Of a stretch of 64,000 nucleotides of DNA, positions 11,031-21,515 are shown one piece after another (the first letter of the stretch is position 1; each line of letters begins with the position of its first letter). Below the pieces are notes generated by a model. The model was not told the origin of the DNA and did no database searches. It was given only the letters and a program-made list of their open reading frames with translations. A program made the position numbers and the translations under genes. Source of the stretch: Dromiciops gliroides (lineage: Eukaryota; Chordata; Mammalia; Microbiotheria; Microbiotheriidae); assembly GCF_019393635.1 (NCBI RefSeq), contig NC_057861.1, forward strand, positions 83,748,327-83,812,326, written 5' to 3'.

Positions 11031-11779
11031 TTTGGTTTTTTCTCTGTTCATGGATAGATAACAGTGTTTATTTGCATGTTTTCCCCAGGACTTCACAATC
11101 CTTCCCATTTCTTCCTGGGTTTCTTATGGTTGCATTTGTCACTACATCAATTGTTAGGAAGTATTGTGGATCAGAAAGTGAAGAGCTTTCTTCCAGAAGT
11201 TAGTCCCAAAGATCTTACATTTGTGGGGGAAGGAACCAGAAAACGGATGATAGCACTACTACTCAGTAGATGGGGTCATGATGATGGACAAAGAAGGAAA
11301 ACATCTGCTAAACTTGTATTTTACTTCTATTTTCTCTGTCAAGGAGCATTATCTCTGAACTACAAAGGAAGAACAAAATGTTTGATTGGGATTTTAAATC
11401 CAAGATAAGTAAGGAACTATCAAGGGAGTTCAGGCTTCCATAGTTCAAGTGACCAGACAAACTATGTCCTAGAATGCCAAAAGATCTGGCAGATACAACT
11501 TCTGAACCATTGTGAGTGATCTTAGAAATCTTGGGAAGAATGAGGGAGGTGTCACAGATATGGAAAGAGATTAAAGTAAAATTAATTTTTTAAAAAGTGG
11601 ACTCTGTAAATTAACCAATTAGTTTGAGTTCAATTCCCAGAAATTTTCTACAATGCATTATTGAGAGGAGTGGTAATTTTAAAGAATGAGTGGTCCCATA
11701 AGGAAAAGTTCTTCCAGAGAAAGAGGACTTCCAGAGATTTCTTACAAATCTCTGCTGCTAGGAAGCCTAATATATGAAA

Positions 11780-12020
11780 ATTGAATCAGGAAGACCTGAA
11801 TTCAAATCCAACCTCAGATACTTACTAGCTATGTGACCCTGGACAAGTCATTTAACCTTTGTCTTAGTTTGCTCATCTATAAAATTATAAAAAATAAATT
11901 TATTGTTAAATTATATATTATCAAAATAATAATAGCACTTAGGACCCAGAGTTGTGAGGATCAAATGAAATATGTATTAACACTATTTTAAAATATTAGC
12001 TATTATTGTTATTGTTGTAG
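11780..12020 (+). mobile_element. MIR-type SINE inside the L3
   Basis: GAATCAGGAAGACCTGAATT, CTTACTAGCTATGTGACC, GTTTGCTCATCTATAAAATT and TATTAGCTATTATTGTTATT are in sense order over 240 bp. The AT-rich stretch in the middle is an expansion within the copy. Confidence 0.8.
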
Positions 12021-12224
12021 CCTAATTCCCCCTTCCCCCATAGCATCTTAATAAGGGATGGTTTGTGAATATTTAGAAAGGGAAACAGCAATTAAATGAA
12101 TCAACCTTGTTACATGAAGACAAGGTCTAGGCAGGGGCGGAAATTATTTTATCCCCTCCCCTCTCCCCCCTTTTTTTAATAGGGCCACTGGCCTGATAGA
12201 CCAATGGAATTCAGTAGGAGAGAA

Positions 12225-12292
12225 TTATCAATCAATTGCCAAACATTTATTAACCACCTCTCTATTCCAGGTAGTGTACTAAGTCCTGTAAT
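12225..12292 (-). mobile_element. MIR fragment, antisense, inside the L3
   Basis: ATCAATTGCCAAACATTTAT and CCAGGTAGTGTACTAAG match the MIR 3' region in reverse. It lies just before the first L3 reverse transcriptase words. Confidence 0.7.
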
Positions 12293-12682
12293 ATATTTGA
12301 ATTTCAGCAAAGCATTTGAGAGGCTCCCATGTTATTATTGTGGACAAGATGGAAAGATATGACCTGGAAAAAATGTAAAGTTCTCTGATTTCAGGACCAA
12401 ATGAATGGCCAGACATACAGACTAGCCATTAATTGATTGATGCCAATTGGAGGAATGTTTCCATTGGAGTGGTCAAGGGTTCTATAATTGACACTGTGCC
12501 TTTCAAAATCTTTGTAAATTGCTTAGATGGGGATATGGGTAGCATGCATATCAATTTTACAAATGAAAGAAAACCAGAGCTAGTTAGTCCCACAGTTAGA
12601 ACTAAGCTTCTTCTGCAACTGGAAAAACAAGTTATATTATACCTCATTCCTTCTTCCTTCCAAAGAGTGGAAGTATGAATAT

Positions 12683-12730
12683 TGTGTGTGTTTGTGTATA
12701 TATTTGTGTGTGTGTGTGTGTGTGTATGCA
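12683..12730. repeat. (TG)n microsatellite
   Basis: Two short TG runs flank TATATATTTG. It creates the His-Thr frames on the minus strand. Confidence 0.95.
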
Positions 12731-13800
12731 CATGCCAGTGTTGACAAGGAGAGGACAAATTAGTCCAGGATGCTGAGAGCATGACAAGCAACTATCCCAA
12801 CAGCTCACTTCAACAGTATCTAGCCCCATCATTCCTTGAATTGAGTCAGACATCACTCACTTAGTAATGATGAGGAGGAAATGGATACCAGAGGTTACAC
12901 ACCTAAATCAACTTTGAGGAAGGAGCTGGAAAGGAGAACCAGGTGAATGAATAGGGGAAACTCACTGGCCCCTTCATTCTTTGATGCAAGGCTCAAATTG
13001 CTACCTCCCCTTCCCTAGTTATAGTTCTGTTTGACTCATGGGATGAGGAATGAGGGAACCAAAAAAAAAAAAAATTGAACAGGCTGGGATGGCCAAATCC
13101 ACTGAGATGGAATTTTATAGGAATAATATAAAGTTCTACATTAGCTAAAAAAAATCAGCCACTCACATCCAGGATGAGGGAAGCATTGCTTGAAGGCCTA
13201 TCGGCCTCATGGAAAACATCTGGATGTTTTAGAGCAGTGATGGCTCAAAATGATTTTAAAAATAAGGCATATCAGTCCAAAATGCTACGTTGGTCTTGGG
13301 TTTCATCAAAGAACTCAAATCAACTAATCTAGAATGAGAGAAGTTATCATCCCCATGTCTCCTTGGACTTTACCCAGAGTGTTTTGTTCTGTTGGGGAGG
13401 GGTCTTCAATTCAGGAAACACCTTGGCAAACTATAATACTTCTAAGGGAAGGTGATCAGGATTTCAAATAAAAAAACAGATCATATGAGAGTCCTTTGAA
13501 GGAAGCTGGAATATTTATCCTAGAAAATATAATATGGGGGAAGGATGCTGATTTTTGTTTTCAATAGAATTTTCTAAGACTGCCCTATAAAATAGGGGAA
13601 GGGACTCCCCTATGAAAGACTGTTTTTCTGATTGTCTTCAGATGATAGAAGCAGGAGCGGTAAATGGGAAGAAATTGCGGAGGCAGATTTCAGCTCCATA
13701 AAATGAATAAGGCAATCAAAAGATCTATCAAGATGAGGAATGGGCTATATCAGAAGGGGGGATCCCCTATATTAGATGACTTGAAGCTGAGATCTGATGG

Positions 13801-14784
13801 CCATTGGTCGCCAATGTCAAAGACCCGGGTTCTTGTTCACTGCACCTTGGACTCAATGCCCTCTGAGGTTTCTTCCAAATCTGAGCTTCTGACATTCTGA
13901 GGGCCCCTATTGTCCAAATGCGGTATCTCTTACTTATTACCTGTGTCACCTTGAGCTAGCCCCTCCCCCCTCCAGTCACCAGATTGGACTTCCCAGCCTT
14001 ATGGCCCCTATCAGCTTTAGCCTCTCATCATCCCCTCCTCCTCTCTGGAGTTTCCTACCTTCTATTACTGTTTGATGATTCATCTCTTAACATTTTCATC
14101 ATACCATTTAACATGCTGTTTCTCCTCCCCTCTGAGCCTGTTTCAGAGTGTGAGACCTGTTGGGTAGGAACACTCTGCCTCAATCTCTGCTCAACTCTTG
14201 CGGCTGGCCTTGGCGTAGGTGGAAGGATTGGCCACCCACTCAGTGTGACCTGTGGGGGCCCCTTGTGCTGCCTGGAACAGATGAAAACGCTGTACCAGGA
14301 GGGAGCTAGGACCTGGGAGGAAAGAACCTAGTACATTATCCACTTACCCCACAGGGGAAAAAAAAAAAAAAGCCTGCCCTGTCCTAATCACAGGAAAAAT
14401 AGAGCCTCCAGAACTCATTTTAATAATGAGCAGGGAATATCGACTAGAGTTAATGTCAGGTCACGGCTGTGCTATTTTAGAGGGAGTGAGGGAGAGATGG
14501 TAGGCGGATTAGAGACCGGCAGCCAGAATATATGAATTTGCAATCATCTGTTTAGGGCACTTAAGTAGGGCAGAGCCAAAGCAACACTTTCCAATGACAA
14601 AGAATTGTCGAATCTCAGGGTTGGATTATTTAGCAGAACCCACTGCTCCCTGTAGGGATCCTCTCTGTGGAATTCCTGAGGAAGGGGTCATTAAGCCTGC
14701 AATATTATGTAAAAGGGTGAGGCACGCTGGAGCAGGAGGGGGGGGGGCGGTGTTATGGGGGAAGGGACAATAGTCAAAATATAG
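13801..14784. other. Mostly single-copy block; candidate conserved element at 14400-14640
   Basis: A short antisense MIR trace may sit at 13815-13900 (TTCTGACATTCTGAGG). The rest has no recognised repeat. Bases 14400-14640 combine CAATCATCTGTTTAGG, CTTAAGTAGGGC and TCAATGACAAAGAATTGTC-like motifs and are free of SINE words. A G-run lies at 14738-14748. No coding evidence. Confidence 0.35.
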
Positions 14785-14950
14785 ATTTAAATCCCGACTA
14801 TGCTGCTTAGGTCATTTGTGCTGTGTGAAAAATAATTACCCTCTCTGTGACTCAGTTGCCTCACCTGCAAAATGAGGGGGTATAGTTTAGATGCTTTTAA
14901 GGTACCTTCCAGATTTACCTTCTTGATTCCTTTTAAAACTGAATAAATGA
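14785..14950 (+). mobile_element. MIR-type SINE
   Basis: TTTAAATCCCGACTATGC, TGACTCAGTTGCCTCACC and GCAAAATGAGGGGG are the MIR core in sense. A poly-A run follows at about 14958-14973. Confidence 0.8.
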
Positions 14951-15195
14951 GCTCCTTAAAAAAAAAAAAAAAAGGACTTCCCTTTCTCCCCAAGAAGTCT
15001 GGTTTTGCCATACTGGGACAGGCATGATCTTTAGGAATTTCATCCTTAGATTTGCCAAACTCTACTTCCCTGAGACTTCCCTCAGTGTTCCTGATTCTGC
15101 TTTTCAGGCAAGATCACCCCATAATAAGCTTTCTTCCTCTGTCCTGTGATTTCAGGGATATGAAAACAGTCTCATCTCCCTCAGAGGTAGGTAGG

Positions 15196-15440
15196 TGGGG
15201 CAGCTGGACTGAGCATTGGGCCTGACCAGAGTGCAAATCTGACCTCAGATATTTATGAGCTGTGTAACCCTGGGCAAAGTCACTTCATCACTCTCTGCCT
15301 CAGTTTTCTCAACTGTAAGATGGGGCTAATAATAGTGCCTACCCACCAGGGTTGTTTTGAGAATCAAGTGAGATATTTGTTAAAAAAAAAAAATGCTTGG
15401 CACATCGTAGGTACTTAATAGATACTTATTTCCTTCCCCT
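15196..15440 (+). mobile_element. CORE-SINE (MIR_Mars-like), full length
   Basis: Begins GGTGGGGCAGCTGGACTGAG (tRNA-like head), then TATTTATGAGCTGTGTAACC, CTCAGTTTTCTCAACTG, AATAGTGCCTACCCACC and TACTTAATAGATACTTATTT. An internal A-run at about 15380 is a local expansion. Confidence 0.85.
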
Positions 15441-15564
15441 TGTCTCTTCTCAGGACTAAAACGCCCCATGTCATTCAGCCTATCCTTGCATGACATAGTT
15501 GGCAAGTCTCTCATCTTATTAGTTGTACTATACATAGTAGGCTCTTGGTGAATTTTTATTTCTT

Positions 15565-15680
15565 ATACACGATGTGCTCCAGATTTTCAATGCCCCTCCA
15601 AAAACGTGGCGCCAGGAACTCAACACAGATTTCTACAGGTCTGACCAAGGCAGAAGACAAAAGAATTATCCTCCCCTCAA
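15565..15680 (-). mobile_element. L3/CR1 LINE fragment, antisense
   Basis: CGTGGCGCCAGGAACTCAAC and AGGTCTGACCAAGGCAGAAG correspond to the L3 words encoding the VRPHLEY-like and FWAPH-like residues, read backwards. Confidence 0.7.
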
Positions 15681-15697
15681 GGGAATGTGGTGTGTTA

Positions 15698-15965
15698 TAT
15701 AGAATGCTAGACTTAACAACGAAAGATCTGGATTCGAATCTTGTTTCAGGATTGTGTGAACTTGAGTGAGCCACGGGATCTCATTGAGCCTCAGTTTCCA
15801 TATCTTTAATATGGTGATGATAATAATCATAGTGTCCATCTCAAAAGGTTATCATGAGGAGCAATGGAGATAAAGGTAAAATGTTTGCAAACCTTATAGC
15901 ACTATATAAATATTAGTTGTTATTTTTATTATTATTATTATTGTAACTATTATTGTTGTTACTAT
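15698..15965 (+). mobile_element. MIR-type SINE, near full length
   Basis: GAATGCTAGACTTAACAACG, GGATTCGAATCTTGTTTC, GAGCCTCAGTTTCCATATC and AGCACTATATAAATATTAG lead into an ATT-rich tail. Confidence 0.85.
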
Positions 15966-16189
15966 ATTATGTCCCCAGATTGAGCCTTGACTCTCATCAC
16001 AAATTGAGTCTTCACCTTGGTCCCAGACTAAGTCTTGACCTAATTCTGGCCTCAGCCCTGATCCTGGTTATTAGTCATTAAGTGTAATAAGGGATATATA
16101 CAGTCTAGCTTCATGAAGGATGATGATGGCGGTGGTGCTGATGACAATGATGGTGTTGATAAAATGATACCTCCCTCTTTTACATAGAC

Positions 16190-16265
16190 ATTCATTCATC
16201 AATACCCATTTGTTGATCATTTATTATGAGTGAAACTCTGTGCTATGAATCTAAATATCAGGACC
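16190..16265 (-). mobile_element. MIR fragment, antisense
   Basis: CATTTGTTGATCATTTATTA followed by GAAACTCTGTGCTATG is a decayed MIR 3' part. Confidence 0.55.
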
Positions 16266-16284
16266 TGGGGAGGAAAAGAAGAAA

Positions 16285-16515
16285 CATCAACTTGCTAGTG
16301 AGCCAGGCGGTCCCAGCTGGCTGGCCTGGGATTATGAGAGCCAAATGAACTGCCTGTGGGGAGCCGGGCAGAGAAGGGGACACGCCAGGTCCCGCAATGG
16401 AGCACTGACATTCACTGAGCAAAGAAGGACGTGAACAAATCAGAGCTGCTGACTTGCTATTTATCTTCCTGGCAGGTGGATAAGTGGATATGAAAGCCTA
16501 TGCTGGGGGACCCTG
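16285..16515. other. Single-copy block, candidate conserved non-coding element
   Basis: GC-richer than its surroundings, with no repeat words. It contains CACGCCAGGTCCCGC, two CpG-containing words and TTGCTATTTATCTTCC. No coding frame. Confidence 0.3.
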
Positions 16516-16622
16516 CACCACAGGATGCAATGGGATAAACTGACCCACTTCTGGCCTCAGGACAACTCTGTCCTTCCTCCTCCACCTGCTAGCCATCTCT
16601 GTAGGCCCCTCTTCCCTCACCT

Positions 16623-16624
<2 letters not shown>

Positions 16625-16657
<33 letters not shown>
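16625..16657. repeat. (CA)n microsatellite
   Basis: About 16 uninterrupted CA units. Confidence 0.97.
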
Positions 16658-16659
<2 letters not shown>

Positions 16660-16714
16660 CCATCCTTCTTTCCTGACCCAGAGAGAATAATAATGACAGC
16701 AAAATCAAGACTAG

Positions 16715-17290
16715 CACTTTGAAGCTTTCTGAAGCACTTTCCTTCCAATCATCCTGAGAATTTGGTAGTACTAAATGCTATTCTATCAGTTTTACAAGAT
16801 GAAGAAACTGAGGTTGAGTGGTACAAGATAGGGGCACTAGCACTGGATTCGAATTTTGGTCTGTAAGATTTTGGACAAGCTAATTCTTTTCTTTTGGCCT
16901 CCATCTCCTCCTCTGTAAAATGAGGGTGGTTGGGCTAGATCAAATAGAGCACTGGACTTGGAGTCATGAACACCTGGTTTCAAATCCCACTCCTGACAGA
17001 AGTTATATGACCCTGGGCAAGTCTCTTGACGTCCCTGTCTGAACTTCAGTTTCCTATCTGTGAAATGAGGGAGTTAAAACTCCAAAATCTTTCAGGTCTT
17101 TTCCAGCTCTAAGTCTATGATCCATGATGATCTCCAAGATTCCTTCCAATTCCCAAATGCCTTGTTCCCATTAGATATTTAGTCACTCACTGAAGACCCC
17201 ACATCTAGTAAAATCTCATTGTTGGGATCCAAGCCCAGGCCTCCAGACTCCAAATCCATAATTCTTTCTATTCTACTTTATGGCCTTTCT
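16715..17290. mobile_element. Nested MIR cluster
   Basis: An antisense MIR occupies 16715-16822 and appears to resume at about 17190-17290. A sense MIR starts at about 16823 and is itself split by a second, fuller sense MIR at about 16939-17128 (GAGCACTGGACTTGGAGTC to TTCCAGCTCTAAGTCTATG), after which the outer copy resumes with GATCTCCAAGATTCC. Confidence 0.65.
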
Positions 17291-17319
17291 TAATGATAAG
17301 AAGAATTCTTAAGATTTTA

Positions 17320-17800
17320 CGTTCCCTGGCCTGACCTGTTTCTGGTTTCCAAACTTCAAAACTATTCTTCTGTCAAGGTTTCATCTTGGAAATTCTCTTA
17401 GAACCTGAAAGCTCCTGACCCTGAACAACTAACTATTCCCTACAGCCTTCTCAACCTAGAAAGTTCCCCTGGGAAGGTCTTTCTTTTCCCATTGACCAGT
17501 TCCTGCTTAAGTCTCCATTTTATGGAACAGTCCACTTGGTTTTCATTCTGCTCCTGGTCAAGTATCTGCTTCTGAGACTTCAAAACCTCTCTCTGATCCA
17601 GGTACCTTCATTCCTCCCCCCAACTTCCATGCCCAACCTCCCACACTGAAATCTTAACTCCCTTTTATGTGTTGTCTACCCTTGTTGGAATGTTAGATCC
17701 TTTAGAGCAGGGTTTCTCTTTCTTTTTGTTTTGTGTTCCTATCTCCAGCCTTTAGCACCACGTCTGAAATGTAGTGAGCATTTCATAAATGCTTGCTTCT
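17320..17800 (+). mobile_element. Unassigned interspersed repeat with L2-like tail
   Basis: The end reads TATGTGTTGTCTACCC, TTGGAATGTTAGATCC and ATTTCATAAATGCTTG, an L2-type 3' end. Upstream, ATCCAGGTACCTTCATTCC resembles ACCAGGTACCTTCTCCTCC at 40928, supporting a shared family. Confidence 0.45.
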
Positions 17801-17954
17801 TTCCTTTCTTAATTCCTACTATTCATATAAATCCAGACTATTTAAAAATACCTTCATTAACTATAGTCTTATGCCACCCCCAGCCACATTCCTGGGACAG
17901 TTCAGTTCTTCCCCCTGTAATAGCCAAGGAAATTAAGGTACAGAAAGAGCATCA

Positions 17955-18230
17955 AACTAACGTTACAATTCTGTGAAGGGATTAGGACTAAAACCGGGGT
18001 CTTTAAATCTAGTAGGTTGGATAGGTAGTATGATATGTGTTAGATTGGAGGCCAGAGACCTGAGCTCTTTCCCTAGATTTCCCTGGCATAGCATTCTTAT
18101 GAGTGAAGGGCTTTGAAAACCATGGAATGCCGTAGAAATGGGACTTATTACTACCTATGTGTTCTGTCCCTCAGTTTCCTCTTTTATAACATGAAGTTGG
18201 ATTAGATCATAGGCTTTCTACAGAGAAAGA
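17955..18230. mobile_element. Two decayed MIR fragments
   Basis: An antisense trace at 17955-18005 (GGGATTAGGACTAAAACC) is followed by a sense MIR with GGAGGCCAGAGACCTGAG, GTCCCTCAGTTTCCTC and TGAAGTTGGATTAGATC. Confidence 0.6.
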
Positions 18231-18234
18231 AGAA

Positions 18235-18420
18235 TGGGACCATAAAGATTAGTTAGTCCAGCCCTCTCATTTTTACAAATGAGGAAAGCCAGGCCCAGAA
18301 GGTTAAGTGACTTGCCCAAGGCCACATGGGTAACACAATGGCAGAGTCATTATTTGCATACAGGTCCTTAGAACCCAAATTCATGTCCTCTTTCCCTGCC
18401 TCCTAATGATCCCTAAGAGC
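18235..18420 (-). mobile_element. MIR-related element (MIR3-like), antisense
   Basis: TAGTTAGTCCAGCCCTC, TTTTACAAATGAGGAAAG, GTTAAGTGACTTGCCC and GGCCACATGGGTAAC are in order. Confidence 0.75.
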
Positions 18421-18529
18421 CCTCTTCTAATTTTTAAAAATAAGAATCCATGGACTTTAGCATAATTGAGTCTATGGGATGCCCAGACCAATTATTGAAA
18501 TGAGTTTTGAAGGCAATGAGGACATTGCA

Positions 18530-18870
18530 TTGCTGATACTTACTGCCTATGTGACCTGAGGCATGCCACTTAACATCTCTGGATCTCATTTTCTCACCTA
18601 CAAAAGAAGGGGTCTGGACCAGCTGGGTTTACCTTCTATCAATAGATCTCGGCTCCTATGAGTTAAAGATAGAGGATTGGATTTGAGGATCATGGACTTG
18701 AAGCCAAATTCTGGCTCTAACATGCTCTGTGTGACCTTGGATCCTTCATTTCCACTCTCTGAGACTTAGTTCCCCTATCTGTCAAATGGGAGTACAGATC
18801 CTTGCTCTTTTGACCTCACAGGTTGGTATGAGGGAAGTCCTTGGCAGGTTCCAAGGGTTAGAGAAACATT
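18530..18870 (+). mobile_element. Two sense MIR SINEs in a row
   Basis: First copy 18530-18655 (TGCCTATGTGACCTGAGG, CTCATTTTCTCACCTAC). Second copy 18665-18870 (GAGGATTGGATTTGAGG, TGACCTTGGATCCTTC, GTTCCCCTATCTGTC). Confidence 0.75.
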
Positions 18871-19121
18871 ATCACTCCAGTCTCAGTGAACACTGCTCCA
18901 AACCTGAGAGAGAAGTGCAGGCTTTCAGGGGATCCATAAAGGCTGTTTAAAATCCCATCAGTTAGAATTTTCTGTTCTTTTGACTATAAGAAGGGATTAT
19001 TTGGCTTGAGGGGGAGGTGGGGGAAGCAGGAAGGAGAGTGAAGCAAAGCTCAGTGATGGGAATAAATGGTTGAAAAGTCCTGTAACCTCCTTATTGTCAA
19101 GGACCATTTTCCTGAGGTCTT

Positions 19122-19540
19122 TGAGAGGCAGTTAAGAGCAGTAGACAGAGAGTGCAGCCTGGAGTCAGAAAAATGCATCTTTCTGGGTTCAAATTCAGCC
19201 TTAGACACTTCCTATCTGTGTGACCCTGGGCAAGTCACTTGACCCTGATTGCCTCAGTTTCCTCATCTGGAAAATGAGCTGCAGTAGGACATAGAAAACC
19301 ACTCCAGTAACTTTGCCAAGTGTAACGATTGGAATAACGCCACCTGCTGGATACTAACTGTAGAAGAGTTCTGCCCATGAAGCGAAGGTCTTTGAGGGCA
19401 AGACCAGGAGTCTTGTCTTTGGTATCAGGAAGTGACGCGGACTAGTGGGAGGAGGAAGGAAGAGACTTCCAATCGTTACACAAGAAAACCCCAAATGAGG
19501 TCTTGAAGAGTCAAATGCAATTGAAATCACTCAACATTAG
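19122..19540 (+). mobile_element. MAR1-type SINE (long form), split by an LTR-like element
   Basis: The left arm runs from the head (AGAGGCAGTTAAGAGC) through CAAGTCACTTGACCCTG, CATCTGGAAAATGAGCTG and CCACTCCAGTAACTTTGCC. The right arm resumes with AAAACCCCAAATGAGGTC at 19485. The break is exactly the 160-bp insert at 19321-19480. Confidence 0.9.
19321..19480. mobile_element. Short LTR-like retroviral fossil with 14-bp terminal inverted repeats
   Basis: It begins TGTAACGATTGGAA and ends TTCCAATCGTTACA, a perfect 14-base inverted repeat, and is flanked by the 4-base duplication CAAG (19317-19320 and 19481-19484) within a MAR1-type SINE. About its first 115 bases match the start of the 417-bp LTR at 34925-35341. 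It looks like a shortened solo LTR or a small non-autonomous relative. It is younger than the SINE it interrupts. Confidence 0.8.
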
Positions 19541-19729
19541 GCATCCCTTGCTCAACAGAGATCATTTGACAATCCAGATGATTCTGGATTATCTGCTTTG
19601 CATTTTTCTGGGGCTGGGGTGAGGTAGGGGTAGGCTGTGATTCCATAGGTGGAAGGAACTGTCACTGAGACAGGTCCTGTTACAACTGCAGATGGGTACC
19701 TGCTCTGAAACTTGTCATCTTAGCTCTAG

Positions 19730-19900
19730 CAGGGCTCCTTAAACTTTTTCCACTCATGACCCTTTTTTGCCTGAGAAATTTTTTATGTGACCCCAGGTAA
19801 ATAGGTATATATACAAATCAAACATTTACTGCCACATTTTTCATGACCCCCCACATTCAGTTATGAGACCCCACTTGGGGTCTTGATGTGCAGCAGAAGA
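19730..19900. mobile_element. hAT-like non-autonomous DNA transposon
   Basis: CAGGGCTCCTTAAACTTTTT at the left edge, repeated GACCCC words (CATGACCCTTTT, GTGACCCCAGG, CATGACCCCCCAC) and TGAGACCCCACTTGGGG resemble a short hAT element common in marsupials. The right edge is blurred. Confidence 0.5.
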
Positions 19901-20104
19901 AACTTGGATCCAGAATACTCTTCACACAGCCAGTTAAGTGTCAGAGAAGGGACCCAAACCCAGGTCTTCCTGACACCAGGACTAGTTCTCTATTTGCTAT
20001 ACCTTATAGCTTATCCATCCCATATCCTTCTTTTCACTCTAGGACCAGGAGTAGAAGGGGGTCAACTTGTGAAGTAATGGACTCAAATAATCTAAGATTT
20101 GGAG

Positions 20105-20342
20105 AACACTCCAAGCATTTGTTAAGCACTTACTATTTGTGCTAAAAAATTTACAAATAGCATCTCATTCTATCCTTAGAACAACTATGGGAAGAAAGTA
20201 GTAAGATTGCCCCATTTTTGAGCTGGGAAAACTGAGGCAGATGGCAGTTAAGTGACTTGCCCATGGTCACACAGCTAGTAAGTGTCTGAGGTTGGATTTG
20301 AGTTCAGGTGTTTCTGACTCCTTGTTTAGGAACTTTATAGAA
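20105..20342 (-). mobile_element. CORE-SINE (MIR_Mars-like), antisense
   Basis: CATTTGTTAAGCACTTAC, ATAGCATCTCATTCTATCC, GTTAAGTGACTTGCCC and GTTTCTGACTCCTTG are in order. The head end is cut by the next SINE. Confidence 0.85.
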
Positions 20343-20578
20343 CTATATCCAACTCTCTGTGACCAAAGTTGGGCTTTTCTTAGCAAAGATGCTGAAGGGG
20401 TTTGCCATTTCCTTCTCCAGCTCATTTTACATATGAGGAAACTGAGGCAAGCAGAGTTAAGTGACTTGCCCAGGGTCACACAGCTAGTAAGTATCTGAGG
20501 CCAGATTTGAACTCAGAAAAATGAGTCTACCTGACTCCAGTCCCAGTGCTCAATCCATGGTGCCACCTAGCTGTCCCC
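20343..20578 (-). mobile_element. MAR1-type SINE (long form), antisense
   Basis: GACCAAAGTTGGGCTTTTC, GGGGTTTGCCATTTCC, CAAGCAGAGTTAAGTGAC and GGTGCCACCTAGCTGTCCCC run in order. A 10-base duplication CTTTATAGAA flanks it at 20333-20342 and 20579-20588, proving insertion into the older CORE-SINE. Confidence 0.9.
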
Positions 20579-20754
20579 CTTTATAGAAGAGATCCTGTAA
20601 TTTTTTAGCTTAGAGGGACTTTGAAACACAAAATGGAGAAAGTTGGAGTTGGAAGGGACTTTAGGACATACTGTAGAACAATGATGTTCAACTTAAAGAG
20701 AAAGAAGAGGGCCGCTAAACTTTGCATGAGGAACCCTGTTGTCTGCATAGTGTT

Positions 20755-21235
20755 CATTTATTCAGTAATAATTCATGCAATAACTATTTATTGAGCTCCC
20801 ATATCTTTGCCAGGAAAGCACCAAATAGGATAAGGCAGAGTTAGATACAACTGAACAACAACAAAATGTGTCGGGCACTGTGCTAAACAGTTGGAATATA
20901 GAATGTAGAACATTAGAGATGATGAGAATCTTAGTGCAACCACTTCATAATGTAGCTAGTAATGATGCTTTCTTACAACAGTAGGTGATTTTGTGCTTTA
21001 CAAAAAAACTGAACAGTAATTATCACAATCAATAGCCACAACACCCCAGTTATGGGGAGGGAACAGTGGTTACTATTTTCCCCTTTTTTAGAGAGAAAAG
21101 AAAAGGAAACTGAGGCTCAGAGATGAGAAATGATTTGTCCAAGATTAGCAGGTGGTGAGTGATGGGACCAGGACTAGAGTTAGGTTTCCTGACACTCAGC
21201 TCTAGAGCTCTTCCCATTGCATCACATTTCCTTCC
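20755..21235 (-). mobile_element. Antisense MIR pieces
   Basis: Two pieces: 20755-20940 (GCAATAACTATTTATTGAGC, GGGCACTGTGCTAAAC) with a MAR1 tail remnant (CTGAACAACAACAAAA) between, and 20980-21235 (AAGGAAACTGAGGCTCAG, GTTAGGTTTCCTGACAC). Confidence 0.65.
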
Positions 21236-21515
21236 CACTCACCTTCCCTGTCACTCTACCAAGTCCCCTTGGGATATACAGCCAGAGCTCAGTTGTGATC
21301 CTATCAGGAGTGCCAGGGATAAGTCTGTTGTTTGTAATCATCCCCATGAGAGCTCATGATTTTCTATTTGGTCTCCACAGCTAGACAAGAGTGATGATAC
21401 CATTTGTTTGGAGCTTTTAACCCTGTAGCACACACTCACTACTGCAAATTACATTCGTGGTCTGCTCCCAGCCTGCAAAACCTCTCTTCTTTCTCCAAGG
21501 TCTTTTGTTGTGATT
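21236..21515. other. No gene; single-copy DNA
   Basis: No repeat recognised. Includes CAAATTACATTCGTGG and TTGTTGTGATTATCTG. Confidence 0.4.

Larger units (their letters stand above)
11420..13800 (+). mobile_element. L3/CR1 LINE, sense, long but decayed
   Basis: Reverse transcriptase traces are clear at 12300-12600: TTTCAGCAAAGCATTTGAG, TGTGGACAAGATGGAAAG, then a frame reading NWRNVS.GVVKGS and IFVNCLDGDMGSMHINF, the CR1 motifs GVPQGS and FINDLD...KFADD in eroded form. Before it, CCAGAAATTTTCTACAATGC-like words fit the upstream region; after it, TTTATCCTAGAAAATATAAT at 13515 fits the connection-domain end. It is interrupted by two MIRs and a (TG)n run. A Mesozoic-age fossil. Confidence 0.7.

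Noticed and set aside
12433-12678. 81-codon frame as a gene
   Set aside because: It carries eroded CR1-type reverse transcriptase motifs and belongs to the L3 copy.
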